A DNA stretch of 64,000 bases from Hyunsoonleella flava (GCF_004310325.1 NZ_SIRT01000014.1:1-64000); one strand, 5' to 3'. Positions 27,584 to 36,487 are shown, counted from the first letter of the stretch. A program made the numbers and translations. The notes: generated by a model not told the origin, from the letters alone.

Positions 27584-29803
27584 ATGTCTGAAGAAGAGAT
27601 CGAAAAAGAAAATAAGTTAATAGCCAAGGCCTACAAAAACCTTTTGAAGGTTAGCTACACAACCTTGACCAATGAGGATAAGAAGCTAATAAGAAAGGCG
27701 TTTGAAGTTGCGCTTGATGGTCATAAAGACCAGCGCAGAAAGTCTGGTGAAGCCTATATTTTCCATCCACTGGCCGTTGCTAGAATTGTTGCCCAAGAAA
27801 TTGGTTTAGACGCAACATCCATTGCTGCGGCATTACTTCATGATGTAGTAGAAGACTGCGAAGATTATTCAATCGATGACATCGAGCAATTATTTGGCGA
27901 AACAGTTGCCAGAATTGTTGATGGCCTTACTAAGATTTCTTCCTTAAGCAAGGAGCAGGACATGGACGTATCCCTTCAGGCAGAAAATTTTAGAAAAATG
28001 CTGCTCACTTTAAATGATGATGTTCGTGTTATCATTATAAAAATAGCAGACCGTTTGCACAATATGCAAACCATGGATTCCATGCGACCTGATAAACAGG
28101 TTAAAATTGCTTCTGAAACCTTATATATTTATGCGCCTTTAGCTCATAGAATAGGGCTATACAATATAAAAACAGAGCTTGAAGATTTATCGCTTAAGTA
28201 TACTGAGCCTGATGTTTATAAAGATATTCTATTTAAAATAAAGGAAAGTAAAGAAGAACAGGATAAGTATATTGAGCAGTTTAGTGAAGTACTAAAAAAA
28301 TCACTCGACAAAGAAGATTTTGAATACACTATAAAAGGGCGTCCAAAATCTATCTTTTCCATTCGTAAAAAGATGGTAACGCAAGGTGTTTCCTTTGATG
28401 AAGTTTATGACAAGTTCGCCATTAGAATTATTTATAAAAGCGACGAGCAAAATGAGAAGTTTTTGGCTTGGAAAATTTACTCCATAGTTACCGATCATTT
28501 TAGGCCCAATCCGTTACGACTTCGGGATTGGATTACATCTCCCAAAGGAACTGGTTACGAAGCTTTGCATATTACTGTTATGGGGCCTAAAGGTAATTGG
28601 GTAGAGGTACAAATACGCAGTGAGCGTATGAACGAAATAGCCGAAAAAGGATATGCAGCGCACTATAAGTACAAACAAGGGGCGGAAAAAGAAGATAACC
28701 TTGAAAACTGGATTAACAGATTGCAAGAAGCACTGGAAAACCCCAGTTTAAATGCTGTTGATTTTGTTGAGCAGTTTAAATTGAATCTCTACGCTCAGGA
28801 AATTTTTGTCTTTACACCTGCAGGTGAATTAAAATCGTTACCAAAAGGGGCTACCTCTTTAGATTTTGCATTTCATATCCATACCGAAGTAGGCATGCAT
28901 ACCAGAGGCGCCAGAGTTAATGGGAAACTGGTACCTTTAAGTCATGAGCTGCAAAGTGGCGATCAGGTAGAGATTATCACATCTGAAAGTTCAAAACCAA
29001 ACGCCAACTGGTTAAATTACGCTACAACTGCCAGAGCTAGGGCGAAAATAAAATCAGCACTTAGGGAAGACCGAAAACTTATTGCAGAAGAAGGCAAAGA
29101 AGTGTTGAGGCGTAAACTTAAGCAACTTAAAATAACGCTAAATGAATCCTCTGTTAATGATTTGGTGCGCCATTTCAACTTAAAAACAAGTTTAGATCTG
29201 TTTTATCGTGTAGGTATTGGCTCTATTGACAATACCATGCTTAAAGATTTTGCATCTTCCAGAAATAATGCCTTGGTTAGCTTTTTTAAGAACAGAATCT
29301 CGAGAAAACCATCCATTTCAAAAGAACAGATTGAAAAAGACGAAATTACATCTAATTTCGATTCGCTAGTTTTTGGTAAAGAAGAAGAAAAACTGGATTA
29401 TAAATTATCCAACTGCTGTAATCCAATTCCTGGAGATGATGTTTTTGGTTTCCTAACGGTTTCAGAAGGCATAAAAGTACACAAGAACAACTGCCCAAAT
29501 GCATTAAGCCTAAGGTCTAATTATGCATATAGGATTATGCCCGCAAAATGGATAGACTCAAGTCAGCAGGAATACGCCACGGAAATCACAGTTTCAGGAA
29601 TTGATCATATGGGACTTGTTAATGACATAACAAAAGTAATATCCAATAACCTAAATGTAAATATGAAAAGCTTGAGCTTTGAGACAGACGACGGTATTTT
29701 CTCGGGTAAAATTAAGCTTGTAGTTAAGAACAAAGCATTGTTGAAAAAAATATTGGATAATCTTAAAAAAATTAATGGTATCGATAAGGTTTCCAGAGTT
29801 TAA
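27584..29803 (+). CDS. Bifunctional (p)ppGpp synthetase/hydrolase (RelA/SpoT, Rsh)
   Basis: 739 residues, full length. Order: HD hydrolase domain with His86-Asp87 and Glu90-Asp91 (LLHDVVED), synthetase domain with the YEALHITV and EVQIRSERM signatures (about 255-370), TGS domain (EIFVFTPAGELKSLPKGATSLDFAFHIH, about 405-465), a zinc/helical region (CCNPIPGDD, NNCPNA) and a C-terminal ACT domain. Intact HDxxED argues that both activities are present. It governs the stringent response. Confidence 0.96.
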   Translation: MSEEEIEKENKLIAKAYKNLLKVSYTTLTNEDKKLIRKAFEVALDGHKDQRRKSGEAYIFHPLAVARIVAQEIGLDATSIAAALLHDVVEDCEDYSIDDIEQLFGETVARIVDGLTKISSLSKEQDMDVSLQAENFRKMLLTLNDDVRVIIIKIADRLHNMQTMDSMRPDKQVKIASETLYIYAPLAHRIGLYNIKTELEDLSLKYTEPDVYKDILFKIKESKEEQDKYIEQFSEVLKKSLDKEDFEYTIKGRPKSIFSIRKKMVTQGVSFDEVYDKFAIRIIYKSDEQNEKFLAWKIYSIVTDHFRPNPLRLRDWITSPKGTGYEALHITVMGPKGNWVEVQIRSERMNEIAEKGYAAHYKYKQGAEKEDNLENWINRLQEALENPSLNAVDFVEQFKLNLYAQEIFVFTPAGELKSLPKGATSLDFAFHIHTEVGMHTRGARVNGKLVPLSHELQSGDQVEIITSESSKPNANWLNYATTARARAKIKSALREDRKLIAEEGKEVLRRKLKQLKITLNESSVNDLVRHFNLKTSLDLFYRVGIGSIDNTMLKDFASSRNNALVSFFKNRISRKPSISKEQIEKDEITSNFDSLVFGKEEEKLDYKLSNCCNPIPGDDVFGFLTVSEGIKVHKNNCPNALSLRSNYAYRIMPAKWIDSSQQEYATEITVSGIDHMGLVNDITKVISNNLNVNMKSLSFETDDGIFSGKIKLVVKNKALLKKILDNLKKINGIDKVSRV

Positions 29804-29807
29804 AGTG

Positions 29808-29815
29808 TAAATTTG
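29808..29815 (+). promoter_or_regulatory. -7 box of the Fur-family gene
   Basis: TAAATTTG lies 18 bp before the ATG at 29826, just after the relA/spoT stop, and gives the regulator its own promoter with a very short leader. Confidence 0.5.
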
Positions 29816-29825
29816 CAGCGCGATT

Positions 29826-30293
29826 ATGAATTCAAATACAGATAGCAAAAACCAAGAGATAGTAAAAAGCGTTTTCACTAGTTTTTTAGAGGAAAATGGG
29901 CACAGAAAAACACCTGAACGCTATGCAATACTTCAGGAAATTTACGACAGTAATGAACATTTTGATATTGAGTCTCTTTACCTCAATATGAAAAATAAAA
30001 ATTACCGTGTCTCTCGTGCTACACTTTACAATACCATAGAATTGCTATTGGAATGTAAATTGGTAAGAAAGCATCAGTTTGGGCAAAATCAAGCCCATTA
30101 TGAAAAGTCTTATTTTGATAGACAGCACGACCATGTAATCTTAACCGATACGGGCGAAGTCATCGAATTTTGCGATCCAAGAATACAATCCATCAAAAAA
30201 ACTATAGAAGAAGTTTTCGATATAGAAATTAATAACCACTCACTTTATTTTTACGGAAATAGAAAATCTCCTGAAGACAATCAGGATAACTAA
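29826..30293 (+). CDS. Fur-family metalloregulator
   Basis: 155 residues. N-terminal winged helix ([50 protein letters not shown], key parts HFDIESL and SRATLYNTI), then a metal-binding dimerisation domain with [18 protein letters not shown]. There is only one cysteine in the usual second-metal region and no CxxC pair, so a structural Zn(Cys)4 site is absent. Fur itself, or a PerR/Zur-like relative, cannot be separated by eye. It is followed 18 bp later by purA. Confidence 0.92.
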   Translation: MNSNTDSKNQEIVKSVFTSFLEENGHRKTPERYAILQEIYDSNEHFDIESLYLNMKNKNYRVSRATLYNTIELLLECKLVRKHQFGQNQAHYEKSYFDRQHDHVILTDTGEVIEFCDPRIQSIKKTIEEVFDIEINNHSLYFYGNRKSPEDNQDN

Positions 30294-30310
30294 CTAATTC
30301 ACTTTTTAAA

Positions 30311-31585
30311 ATGGCAGTAGATTTACTACTAGGATTACAATGGGGAGACGAAGGCAAAGGAAAAATTGTTGACGTACTGACCAAAAACTACAATATTATA
30401 GCACGTTTTCAAGGCGGACCAAATGCAGGACACACCTTAGTGTTTAACGGCAGAAAACATGTATTGCATACGATACCATCTGGAATTTTTCATGACGATG
30501 CTGTTAATTTAGTCGGTAACGGAGTTGTTATAGATCCTGTGATTTTTAAGAAAGAATTAGATAAACTTGAAGAGCAGGATGTAGATTATAGAAAATCGCT
30601 ATTAATTTCGAGAAAAGCACATATCATTTTACCTACGCACCGTTTATTGGATGCAGCAAGTGAAGCCTCTAAAGGAAAGGCTAAAATTGGCTCTACCCTT
30701 AAAGGTATAGGACCAACTTATATGGATAAAACTGGTAGAAATGGTATTCGTGTTGGTGATTTGGAGTTAGCTGATTGGAAGGAGCGCTATCAAGCACTTG
30801 CAGACAAGCACCAATCGATGATCGATTATTATGATGCTTCCATTGAGTATGATTTAAAAGAATTAGAAGCGGAGTTCTTTGAAGCGGTTAAAGTTTTAAA
30901 GTCATTAACGTTTATTGATTCTGAAGAATATGTTTATCAAGCACAAAGAGATGGTAAAACAATTTTAGCAGAAGGTGCCCAAGGGTCGCTTTTGGATATT
31001 GATTTTGGAACCTATCCATTTGTAACCTCTAGCAATACTACTGCCGCGGGAGCATGTACAGGCTTAGGTGTTGCTCCAAACCAAATAGGTGAGGTTTTCG
31101 GGATTTTTAAGGCGTATACTACGAGAGTTGGCTCAGGACCGTTTCCTACAGAGCTATTTGATGAAGACGGTGCTACCATGGCAAAAGTAGGTCATGAATT
31201 TGGTGCCACTACTGGTCGACCAAGACGTTGCGGGTGGCTAGATTTAGTAGCTTTAAAATATGCCTGTCAGGTCAATGGCGTAACCCAATTAAATATGATG
31301 AAAGGCGATGTGCTTTCTGGCTTCAAAACTTTAAAAGTTTGTACGGCCTATAATTATAAAGGTGAAACCATCAAACACTTACCTTACAATATCGAACCAG
31401 AAAACGTAACACCAATCTACTCGGAATTTAAAGGTTGGAGTGAGGATTTAACCAAAATGACCGAAGCCTCTCAATTCCCTAAAGAATTAAACGATTACAT
31501 TGATTTCTTGGAAAAAGAACTGGAAATTCCTATTACTATTGTTTCTGTAGGTCCAGATAGGAAGCAGACTATTTTTAGAAAATAA
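30311..31585 (+). CDS. purA: Adenylosuccinate synthetase
   Basis: Joins IMP and aspartate using GTP, the first step from IMP to AMP. 424 residues; the start AVDLLLGLQWGDEGKGKIVDVL carries the catalytic Asp and GDEGKGK P-loop. GPNAGHTLVF, KGIGPTYMDKTGRNGIRVGDL, AEGAQGSLLDIDFGTYPFVTSSN and TTGRPRRCGWLDL are all conserved. Adjacent to the Fur-family gene, and closed by a terminator. Confidence 0.97.
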   Translation: MAVDLLLGLQWGDEGKGKIVDVLTKNYNIIARFQGGPNAGHTLVFNGRKHVLHTIPSGIFHDDAVNLVGNGVVIDPVIFKKELDKLEEQDVDYRKSLLISRKAHIILPTHRLLDAASEASKGKAKIGSTLKGIGPTYMDKTGRNGIRVGDLELADWKERYQALADKHQSMIDYYDASIEYDLKELEAEFFEAVKVLKSLTFIDSEEYVYQAQRDGKTILAEGAQGSLLDIDFGTYPFVTSSNTTAAGACTGLGVAPNQIGEVFGIFKAYTTRVGSGPFPTELFDEDGATMAKVGHEFGATTGRPRRCGWLDLVALKYACQVNGVTQLNMMKGDVLSGFKTLKVCTAYNYKGETIKHLPYNIEPENVTPIYSEFKGWSEDLTKMTEASQFPKELNDYIDFLEKELEIPITIVSVGPDRKQTIFRK

Positions 31586-31592
31586 AAACTAC

Positions 31593-31620
31593 AAAAAAAG
31601 CTGCCTAATGCAGCTTTTTT
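31593..31620. terminator. Bidirectional terminator between purA and the lipoprotein gene
   Basis: Stem AAAAAAGCTGC / GCAGCTTTTTT with loop CTAAT. A-run on one side and T-run on the other serve both convergent genes; it reaches the stop codon of the - strand gene. Confidence 0.92.
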
Positions 31621-32363
31621 TATTCTACAAGAATAACTTCTACATGTTCTGTTTCAATTTTAGATAGTAACTCTAGCTTATCATTTTGAAACAGTGCATC
31701 CAAATCAGTTAATTCTACATCTAAGTTTTTTGGCTTATAGTTATTATAATCTAAAAACGTAATACCATTTACAACCCTTTTGTTATAGGCTTCCCTAAAT
31801 CGAATGCCACCACCGTCCACAGCATAACTGTAGGCCAAATAGTCCATTGAAAAATCTGTTTTATTAATCCAATACACAAATTTATCCTCAAAATCGGCAC
31901 CACCACCTTCCTCATTAAAGGTCACTCCTATTTCATAATAGTCTTTCCCATTAATGGTAGCTTCTCCCAAAAGTTCTTTATTGGCAGCAGGCGCATTGAG
32001 GCCATAAGGTAATTGCGCAAAATAATACACGCTATTTACACTGTTAGTATATTTTGTTTTTATGGCATCTGGCAATGCTACCAAAGTATCATTAACGTAA
32101 CGCTTAAACCCATCATTGGTTAATACGTCTCTTATAAAATCTAAACTATCACTAAATATACGTTCGTATTGGTATGTCCCTCCTTTTTTAATGGACTTAT
32201 AAGATCTATTCCTAAAATTAAAAGTAATAATGCTCTTTTCACAATTCCCATTACAATGTTTAGCAATTGACTTGTTGACTATATCGTTAGCACTAAGCGT
32301 TTTGCCAGAAGAATTACAGCCAACAAGTAAACTTGTAAAAACTAAAGCGTAAAATAATTTCAT
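31620..32363 (-). CDS. Outer-membrane lipoprotein, DUF6503-like
   Basis: 247 residues with a lipobox (TSLLVGC, Cys16). The mature part has repeated beta strands with aromatic residues (FNFRNRSYKSI, YYEIGVTFNEEGGGADFEDKFVYWINK, FREAYNKRVVNGITF), the LolA/LolB-like pattern I associate with the family called DUF6503 in Bacteroidota. That assignment is from memory and moderate. It has four cysteines at most near the N-terminus (CNGNC). Function unknown. Confidence 0.75.
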   Translation of the reverse strand: MKLFYALVFTSLLVGCNSSGKTLSANDIVNKSIAKHCNGNCEKSIITFNFRNRSYKSIKKGGTYQYERIFSDSLDFIRDVLTNDGFKRYVNDTLVALPDAIKTKYTNSVNSVYYFAQLPYGLNAPAANKELLGEATINGKDYYEIGVTFNEEGGGADFEDKFVYWINKTDFSMDYLAYSYAVDGGGIRFREAYNKRVVNGITFLDYNNYKPKNLDVELTDLDALFQNDKLELLSKIETEHVEVILVE

Positions 32364-32435
32364 GAAAATCAGTTTAAAACTAAGTCATAAATACCAAAGA
32401 AACCTTTCACAACTAAGATTTTAATTGTTATAAGT

Positions 32436-33380
32436 TTAACTTTTCATAAAAACCAAAACCATAAAGATACTGTAACCTAAAACTAAAAAGAACCCCTTAA
32501 ACCTGCTTATTTGCATGCGTTTAGGAATAAAAATAAGAGGTATTAATACTGCTGCAAAACCTAGCATCCAAAAGATATCGTTGGTCAAAATTTGAGGTTC
32601 GGTGACTTCTATTGGCTTTACCAATGATGTTAACCCAAGTACGGATCCAATATTGAAAATATTAGAACCTATCAGGTTACCTAGTGAAATAGCCTTTTCT
32701 TGTTTTGCAGCTGCTATTACTGATGCCGCCAATTCTGGAACACTAGTACCTATTGCAATTAAGGACACGCCAATTACTGCTTCACTAACACCAATAGAAC
32801 GAGCTATCTCTTTAGAGCCTTCCACAAGCCATTCACTGCCAAAATATAATGCTGCAGCACCAATAATCAACCAAATTATAATCTTAAAGTTGGAAACTGT
32901 TGCCAGAGTCTCGTCTACTTCCTCAACAACTGTATCCTTTCTAGCCTTTCTTATTAGAATAAATAAAAATAGCACTAAACCTAAAAACAGGATACCACCT
33001 TCCACTGCTGTAAGCAAGTTATCATTTTTTAAAAAGTAATAGAGCACAAGGGAAAACACCATCATTACAGGCCAATTAAGCTTGTAAAACGATTTATCCA
33101 CCGCTATGGAGCCCACTAAGGCTGTAACTCCTAGTACCAAACCTATATTGGCAATATTAGAACCTACTACATTATTAATTGCTATAGCCGGAGAGCCAGA
33201 GAATGCCGCTTGCAAACTCACCAACAACTCTGGAGCTGATGTCGCGAAGGATACCACCGTCATACCAATAACCATTTTTGAGATATCAAATTTAAAAGAG
33301 AGCGCTACAGAGGAACGCACGAGATACTCCCCTCCTACTACTAATAGAACAAAACCAAGAACAACCCAAAGGATACTCAT
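32436..33380 (-). CDS. Calcium/sodium antiporter (CaCA family)
   Basis: 314 residues, about ten membrane helices, built from two inverted halves each with an alpha-repeat: SFATSAPELLVSLQAAFSG...NNVVGSNIANIG and AIGTSVPELAASVIAAAKQ...GNLIGSNIFNIG. These are the ion-binding GTSxPE and GSNxxN motifs of the YrbG-type exchangers. Inner-membrane Na+/Ca2+ (or K+) exchange is the family role. Confidence 0.95.
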   Translation of the reverse strand: MSILWVVLGFVLLVVGGEYLVRSSVALSFKFDISKMVIGMTVVSFATSAPELLVSLQAAFSGSPAIAINNVVGSNIANIGLVLGVTALVGSIAVDKSFYKLNWPVMMVFSLVLYYFLKNDNLLTAVEGGILFLGLVLFLFILIRKARKDTVVEEVDETLATVSNFKIIIWLIIGAAALYFGSEWLVEGSKEIARSIGVSEAVIGVSLIAIGTSVPELAASVIAAAKQEKAISLGNLIGSNIFNIGSVLGLTSLVKPIEVTEPQILTNDIFWMLGFAAVLIPLIFIPKRMQISRFKGFFLVLGYSIFMVLVFMKS

Positions 33381-33477
33381 AAACTATTTTTTTGCGAAGA
33401 TAATACTAAGAATTAACGATTTACAATTTTTGATTTACGATTTATAAACAGCTTAAAAACTAAAAATTTCGTTAAAT

Positions 33478-33521
33478 AACTATAATTTTAGTTTTATAAC
33501 TATAAAAATAGTTTATATTTG
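33478..33521 (+). promoter_or_regulatory. Twin palindromic operators and promoter of the BlaI/BlaR1 pair
   Basis: AACTATAATTTTAGTT (33478-33493) and AACTATAAAAATAGTT (33498-33513) have centres 20 bp apart; the second has perfect 6-bp half-sites. TATATTTG (33514-33521) directly after matches the -7 consensus. A dimeric winged-helix BlaI repressor would block the promoter there (inferred from family behaviour). Confidence 0.7.
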
Positions 33522-33525
33522 TAAG

Positions 33526-33658
33526 GCACATATTTTGGTAAGTATTAAAACAAACTGGGAAGCAATGATTTTTGCTGATATGTGCGTAAGGTATAGTAGC
33601 GGCATCCTTTTTTACTTTTTTGTAAAAAAGATCTGCCTGTCATATCACAGGTAGGCAG
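33526..33658 (+). other. Structured 5' leader of the BlaI gene
   Basis: Downstream of the promoter there is a ~155-nt leader with three inverted repeats: GCACATAT/ATATGTGC (33526 and 33578), CTTTTTTAC/GTAAAAAAG (33607 and 33622), and CTGCCT/AGGCAG (33633 and 33653). The third resembles a dispersed flavobacterial hairpin repeat. No known riboswitch class was recognised. Confidence 0.5.
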
Positions 33659-33683
33659 GGTCCCAAATAAAAATTAAAAATAC

Positions 33684-34043
33684 ATGGATAAATTAACAAA
33701 CAAAGAAGAAGAAATAATGCATGTGCTTTGGAAGTTGGAAAAAGCTTTTGTAAAGGATGTGCTTGCTGAAATTGAAGGCGAAAAACCGCATTACAACACG
33801 CTTTCTACAATAATTAGAAATTTAGAAGATAAGGGATATGTAGCCCATAATGCTTACGGAAAAACCCACCAGTACTACCCTATTGTTGAAAAAGAGGACT
33901 ATAGAAAAGGCTTTATGACAGCAGCAATTGACAACTATTTTAACAACTCCTACAAGAATGTAGTGTCATTTTTTGCTAAAGAGGAAAAAATAAGCGTTGA
34001 GGATTTAAAGGAAATTATCTCAATAATTGAAAAAGAAAAATAG
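33684..34043 (+). CDS. BlaI/MecI/CopY-family repressor
   Basis: 119 residues: winged helix with LTNKEEEIMHVLWKLEKAFVKDVL, the recognition region HYNTLSTIIRNLEDKGYVAHNAYGKTHQYYPIV, and a C-terminal dimerisation helix pair. Such repressors are inactivated by proteolysis triggered by a BlaR1-type membrane protease, encoded two bases downstream. Twin palindromes upstream are its likely binding sites. Targets besides its own operon are unknown; there is no beta-lactamase nearby. Confidence 0.94.
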   Translation: MDKLTNKEEEIMHVLWKLEKAFVKDVLAEIEGEKPHYNTLSTIIRNLEDKGYVAHNAYGKTHQYYPIVEKEDYRKGFMTAAIDNYFNNSYKNVVSFFAKEEKISVEDLKEIISIIEKEK

Positions 34044-34045
34044 TT

Positions 34046-35764
34046 ATGGAATATATATTGAAAGCTTCGGGCGTTGTTGCCATTTTTTACGTTTTTTACT
34101 TAGTGCTTTTAAGGAAAGACACCTTTTTTAAATGGAACCGGCTGTTTTTGTTAGTAGGATTAGTGTCCGCTTTTTTGCTATCCTTAGTAGTCATACCTAT
34201 TTATATAGAGTACACTCCAATTGATATCTCCAGTTTTACCTTTGAAACTGCTCAAAGCCAACAGGCTGTAGTTTCATACGACGTTTTAGATTATTTGGCA
34301 CTTGCTTACTTTTTAGGAGTTACTTACTTTTTTCTTCGGTTTGTACTTCAGCTGTTTTCATTAATTCGCGTTATTTGGAACAATAAAAGAAAACCTATGG
34401 AACGATTTGTTTATGTTGAAACCCAGCAGGATATTTCACCATTTTCATTCTTTAAATGGATAGTTTATAATCCCAATCAGTTTAATCCTAAAGAATTACA
34501 ACAAATCCTAGCGCACGAAAAAGTGCATGTAGAACAACATCATTCAATAGACGTACTTTTAATGCAAGTGTTTTGCATTGTACTATGGTTTAATCCGTTT
34601 GTATGGTTGTATTCAAAAAGTTTAACACAGAATTTGGAGTTTTTGGCCGATAGTGCTGCAGTAGATAACTCTGAATGCAAAAAATCGTATCAATATACAT
34701 TGCTTAAAACAAGTTTGCCAACTCATCAATTGGCTTTAAGCAATAATTTTTATAATTCATTAATCAAAAAACGAATCGTTATGTTACACAAATCAAAATC
34801 TAATAAATTAAATCAATTAAAATTTCTTCTTATTACGCCACTTTTAGTGTTGTTCTTAATGAGTTTTAGCACAAAAGAAATTTATATTAAAAAAGATATT
34901 GTCCCTGTCTATGAACTTCAATCTAAAGTAGCATCTCCTGTGGAAACTATTATTGAACAAAAAGATACAGGAGCCACTATGGCAAAAACAAATGAAAATA
35001 TTATAGCCGAAAAAAGAAAAATTAAGGGAAAGCGTGACCCTATTAAAACCAATAGCACAGTTAATAGACTAAATAAAAAAACTATCAGTACAGTAGCTGC
35101 TACATCAATTTCAACTTCAAATATTACAAAGCCTGGAGAGGAGGTAATCATCATCACCAAAAATACTAGTGATGAAGAATTGGAAAACATTGCTACGAAT
35201 CAAAAAAAACTGGGATTAGATTTAAAGTTTAGCGGTGTGAAGCGCAACAAAGACGGCGAAATAACAGCTATAAAAATAGAAGCCAGCACTAAAAGATCCA
35301 ACGCAAACTATAACATCAAAGATGACGATGCCATAAACCCGATTATGATTAGTTATTCTGATGGGAATATCTCCATAGGAAACGCTAAATCAAAACACAA
35401 CACTTTTGTTTTTGAAAGTGAAGACAATAACAACAAAACAGTATCCGTAATAGTTGAGGCAGATGAAGACATTGACGAAGATGTGGAAGAAGACATTATT
35501 GTAATAAAAGAAAAGAGCAACGGAAAAGAAGATAAAAGAATAATAAATATTGAGAAGAAAAGCAAAATGATTGTTCGAACCAAGGATGGTACTCAGCCAC
35601 TATTTATTGTTGATGGCAAAGAACTTAAAAGATCAAAGTTCAAAAACTTAGAACCAGATGATATCGAAAAAATTTATGTATTAAAAGGTGATAGTGCTAC
35701 TGAAAAGTACGGAGACAAAGGAAAAAATGGCGTTGTAGAAGTTATTACCAAAAAGAAAAAATAA
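34046..35764 (+). CDS. BlaR1-type M56 membrane metallopeptidase with TonB-plug-like tail
   Basis: 572 residues. N-terminal membrane helices (about 1-115), then the M56 zinc protease site HEKVH (His157, Glu158, His161) and the third-ligand region NLEFLADSAAVD, then a further helix near residue 265 (FLLITPLLVLFLMSF). A long polar periplasmic region follows. The last ~55 residues (PLFIVDGKELKRSK...IEKIYVLKGDSATEKYGDKG...VVEVITK) look like the plug segment of TonB receptors instead of a penicillin-binding sensor. It senses an envelope signal and cleaves the BlaI partner, by family analogy; the signal is unknown. Confidence 0.92.
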   Translation: MEYILKASGVVAIFYVFYLVLLRKDTFFKWNRLFLLVGLVSAFLLSLVVIPIYIEYTPIDISSFTFETAQSQQAVVSYDVLDYLALAYFLGVTYFFLRFVLQLFSLIRVIWNNKRKPMERFVYVETQQDISPFSFFKWIVYNPNQFNPKELQQILAHEKVHVEQHHSIDVLLMQVFCIVLWFNPFVWLYSKSLTQNLEFLADSAAVDNSECKKSYQYTLLKTSLPTHQLALSNNFYNSLIKKRIVMLHKSKSNKLNQLKFLLITPLLVLFLMSFSTKEIYIKKDIVPVYELQSKVASPVETIIEQKDTGATMAKTNENIIAEKRKIKGKRDPIKTNSTVNRLNKKTISTVAATSISTSNITKPGEEVIIITKNTSDEELENIATNQKKLGLDLKFSGVKRNKDGEITAIKIEASTKRSNANYNIKDDDAINPIMISYSDGNISIGNAKSKHNTFVFESEDNNNKTVSVIVEADEDIDEDVEEDIIVIKEKSNGKEDKRIINIEKKSKMIVRTKDGTQPLFIVDGKELKRSKFKNLEPDDIEKIYVLKGDSATEKYGDKGKNGVVEVITKKKK

Positions 35765-35795
35765 AGGGCACTAAACTTAAAACAATTTATTAAAT

Positions 35796-35823
35796 AAGGG
35801 CACTCTATCATGAGTGCCTTTCT
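35796..35823 (+). terminator. Terminator after the BlaR1-type gene
   Basis: Stem GGCACTC / GAGTGCC (35799-35805 and 35812-35818), extended by AAG/CTT with a bulge, then TTTCTT. Confidence 0.75.
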
Positions 35824-36136
35824 TATTGATTTTTCTGATTGAAAAAGATGAAATCGTCAAAAAACGACAGTTTTTAAATAAAAAGCGCCTTGGTTTTTAA
35901 AACACACCTCCAAAACACCCTATAATTATTTCATATTGAAACCATAATTATTATAAAAAGTTTCATTTACTCACTTACGTAAAGATGGTCACACCAATAT
36001 CGAAACCAATTCTGTTTTTTTACTTACAAATCACTATTCAAATTCATCGATTTTCATAAAAATGCTTGGTGGACACTAGGGCTAATATATATATTGAAAA
36101 AACATTGATAATTATTAACCTTAAAAACCAAATAAA
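35824..36136. other. Intergenic stretch, no gene seen
   Basis: AT-rich. I see no plausible ORF on either strand. One sequence, TTCATCGATTTTCA near 36043, resembles half of the surface-gene direct repeats, but it has no second copy 20-21 bp away. Confidence 0.5.
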
Positions 36137-36196
36137 ATGATAACTCTTGCCAAATTTTTAGTTGATGTAATACTGTTTATTATATCAAGTATTTAA
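36137..36196 (+). CDS. Candidate 19-residue hydrophobic peptide
   Basis: ATG at 36137 opens a 19-codon frame, MITLAKFLVDVILFIISSI, ending TAA. It would be a single membrane helix with one Lys and one Asp. A 10-bp perfect inverted repeat follows at 36209-36236. A peptide this short could easily be chance; the hairpin behind it and the AAATAAAATG context are the only support. Confidence 0.3.
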   Translation: MITLAKFLVDVILFIISSI

Positions 36197-36208
36197 TCCA
36201 AAAAAACG

Positions 36209-36244
36209 GTAAAACTTAGTCTAGAATAAGTTTTACTATTTTTG
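36209..36244 (+). terminator. Hairpin with T-rich tail; also overlaps a -7 box
   Basis: GTAAAACTTA (36209-36218) pairs perfectly with TAAGTTTTAC (36227-36236), followed by TATTTTTG. It could end a short upstream transcript. The same TATTTTTG (36237-36244) is an exact -7 box placed 19 bp before the small gene at 36263, so it may instead be a promoter with an operator. Confidence 0.5.
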
Positions 36245-36262
36245 CTTTAAGTACAGTAAATT

Positions 36263-36415
36263 TTGAAAAAGCAAGTTTTTATATTTTTAGCGAAGGTTAA
36301 CAAATTACTTCTCCCCAGCTATTCTAAACGTAAATTAGATTTAACCAAAGCCAGCAAACTACAATTGGCAATAATTGGTTGGCGCTGGTGTGTTACAAAA
36401 CATGCTTTGGATTAA
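36263..36415 (+). CDS. Small conserved basic protein (family often mislabelled SsrA-binding)
   Basis: A 50-codon frame beginning TTG and ending TAA. The product starts KKQVFIFLAKVNKLLLPSYS and continues with LDLTKASKLQLAIIGWRW and CVTKHALD. I recognise this pattern (LAKINKLLLPSYSK...DLxKASKxQLAIIGWRxxVTKxALD) as a short flavobacterial protein commonly annotated SsrA-binding protein; it is far too short to be SmpB, and its role is unknown. A stop lies two codons upstream of the TTG, so the start must be TTG (or ATT). A TAnnTTTG promoter box lies 19 bp upstream. It was too short for standard ORF cut-offs. Confidence 0.7.
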   Translation: MKKQVFIFLAKVNKLLLPSYSKRKLDLTKASKLQLAIIGWRWCVTKHALD

Positions 36416-36487
36416 ATTATTCTACACATAAAAGAGAAGTATTTAATAGAGATACAGGATTCCATATACTTACGATACTCCACTGGT

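Noticed and set aside
33526-33658. Known riboswitch in the BlaI leader
   Set aside because: Inverted repeats are simple hairpins, one repeat-like; no conserved aptamer sequence was recognised.
36041-36060. A further LytTR-like site, TTCATCGATTTTCA
   Set aside because: Only one copy; no partner 20-21 bp away on either side.
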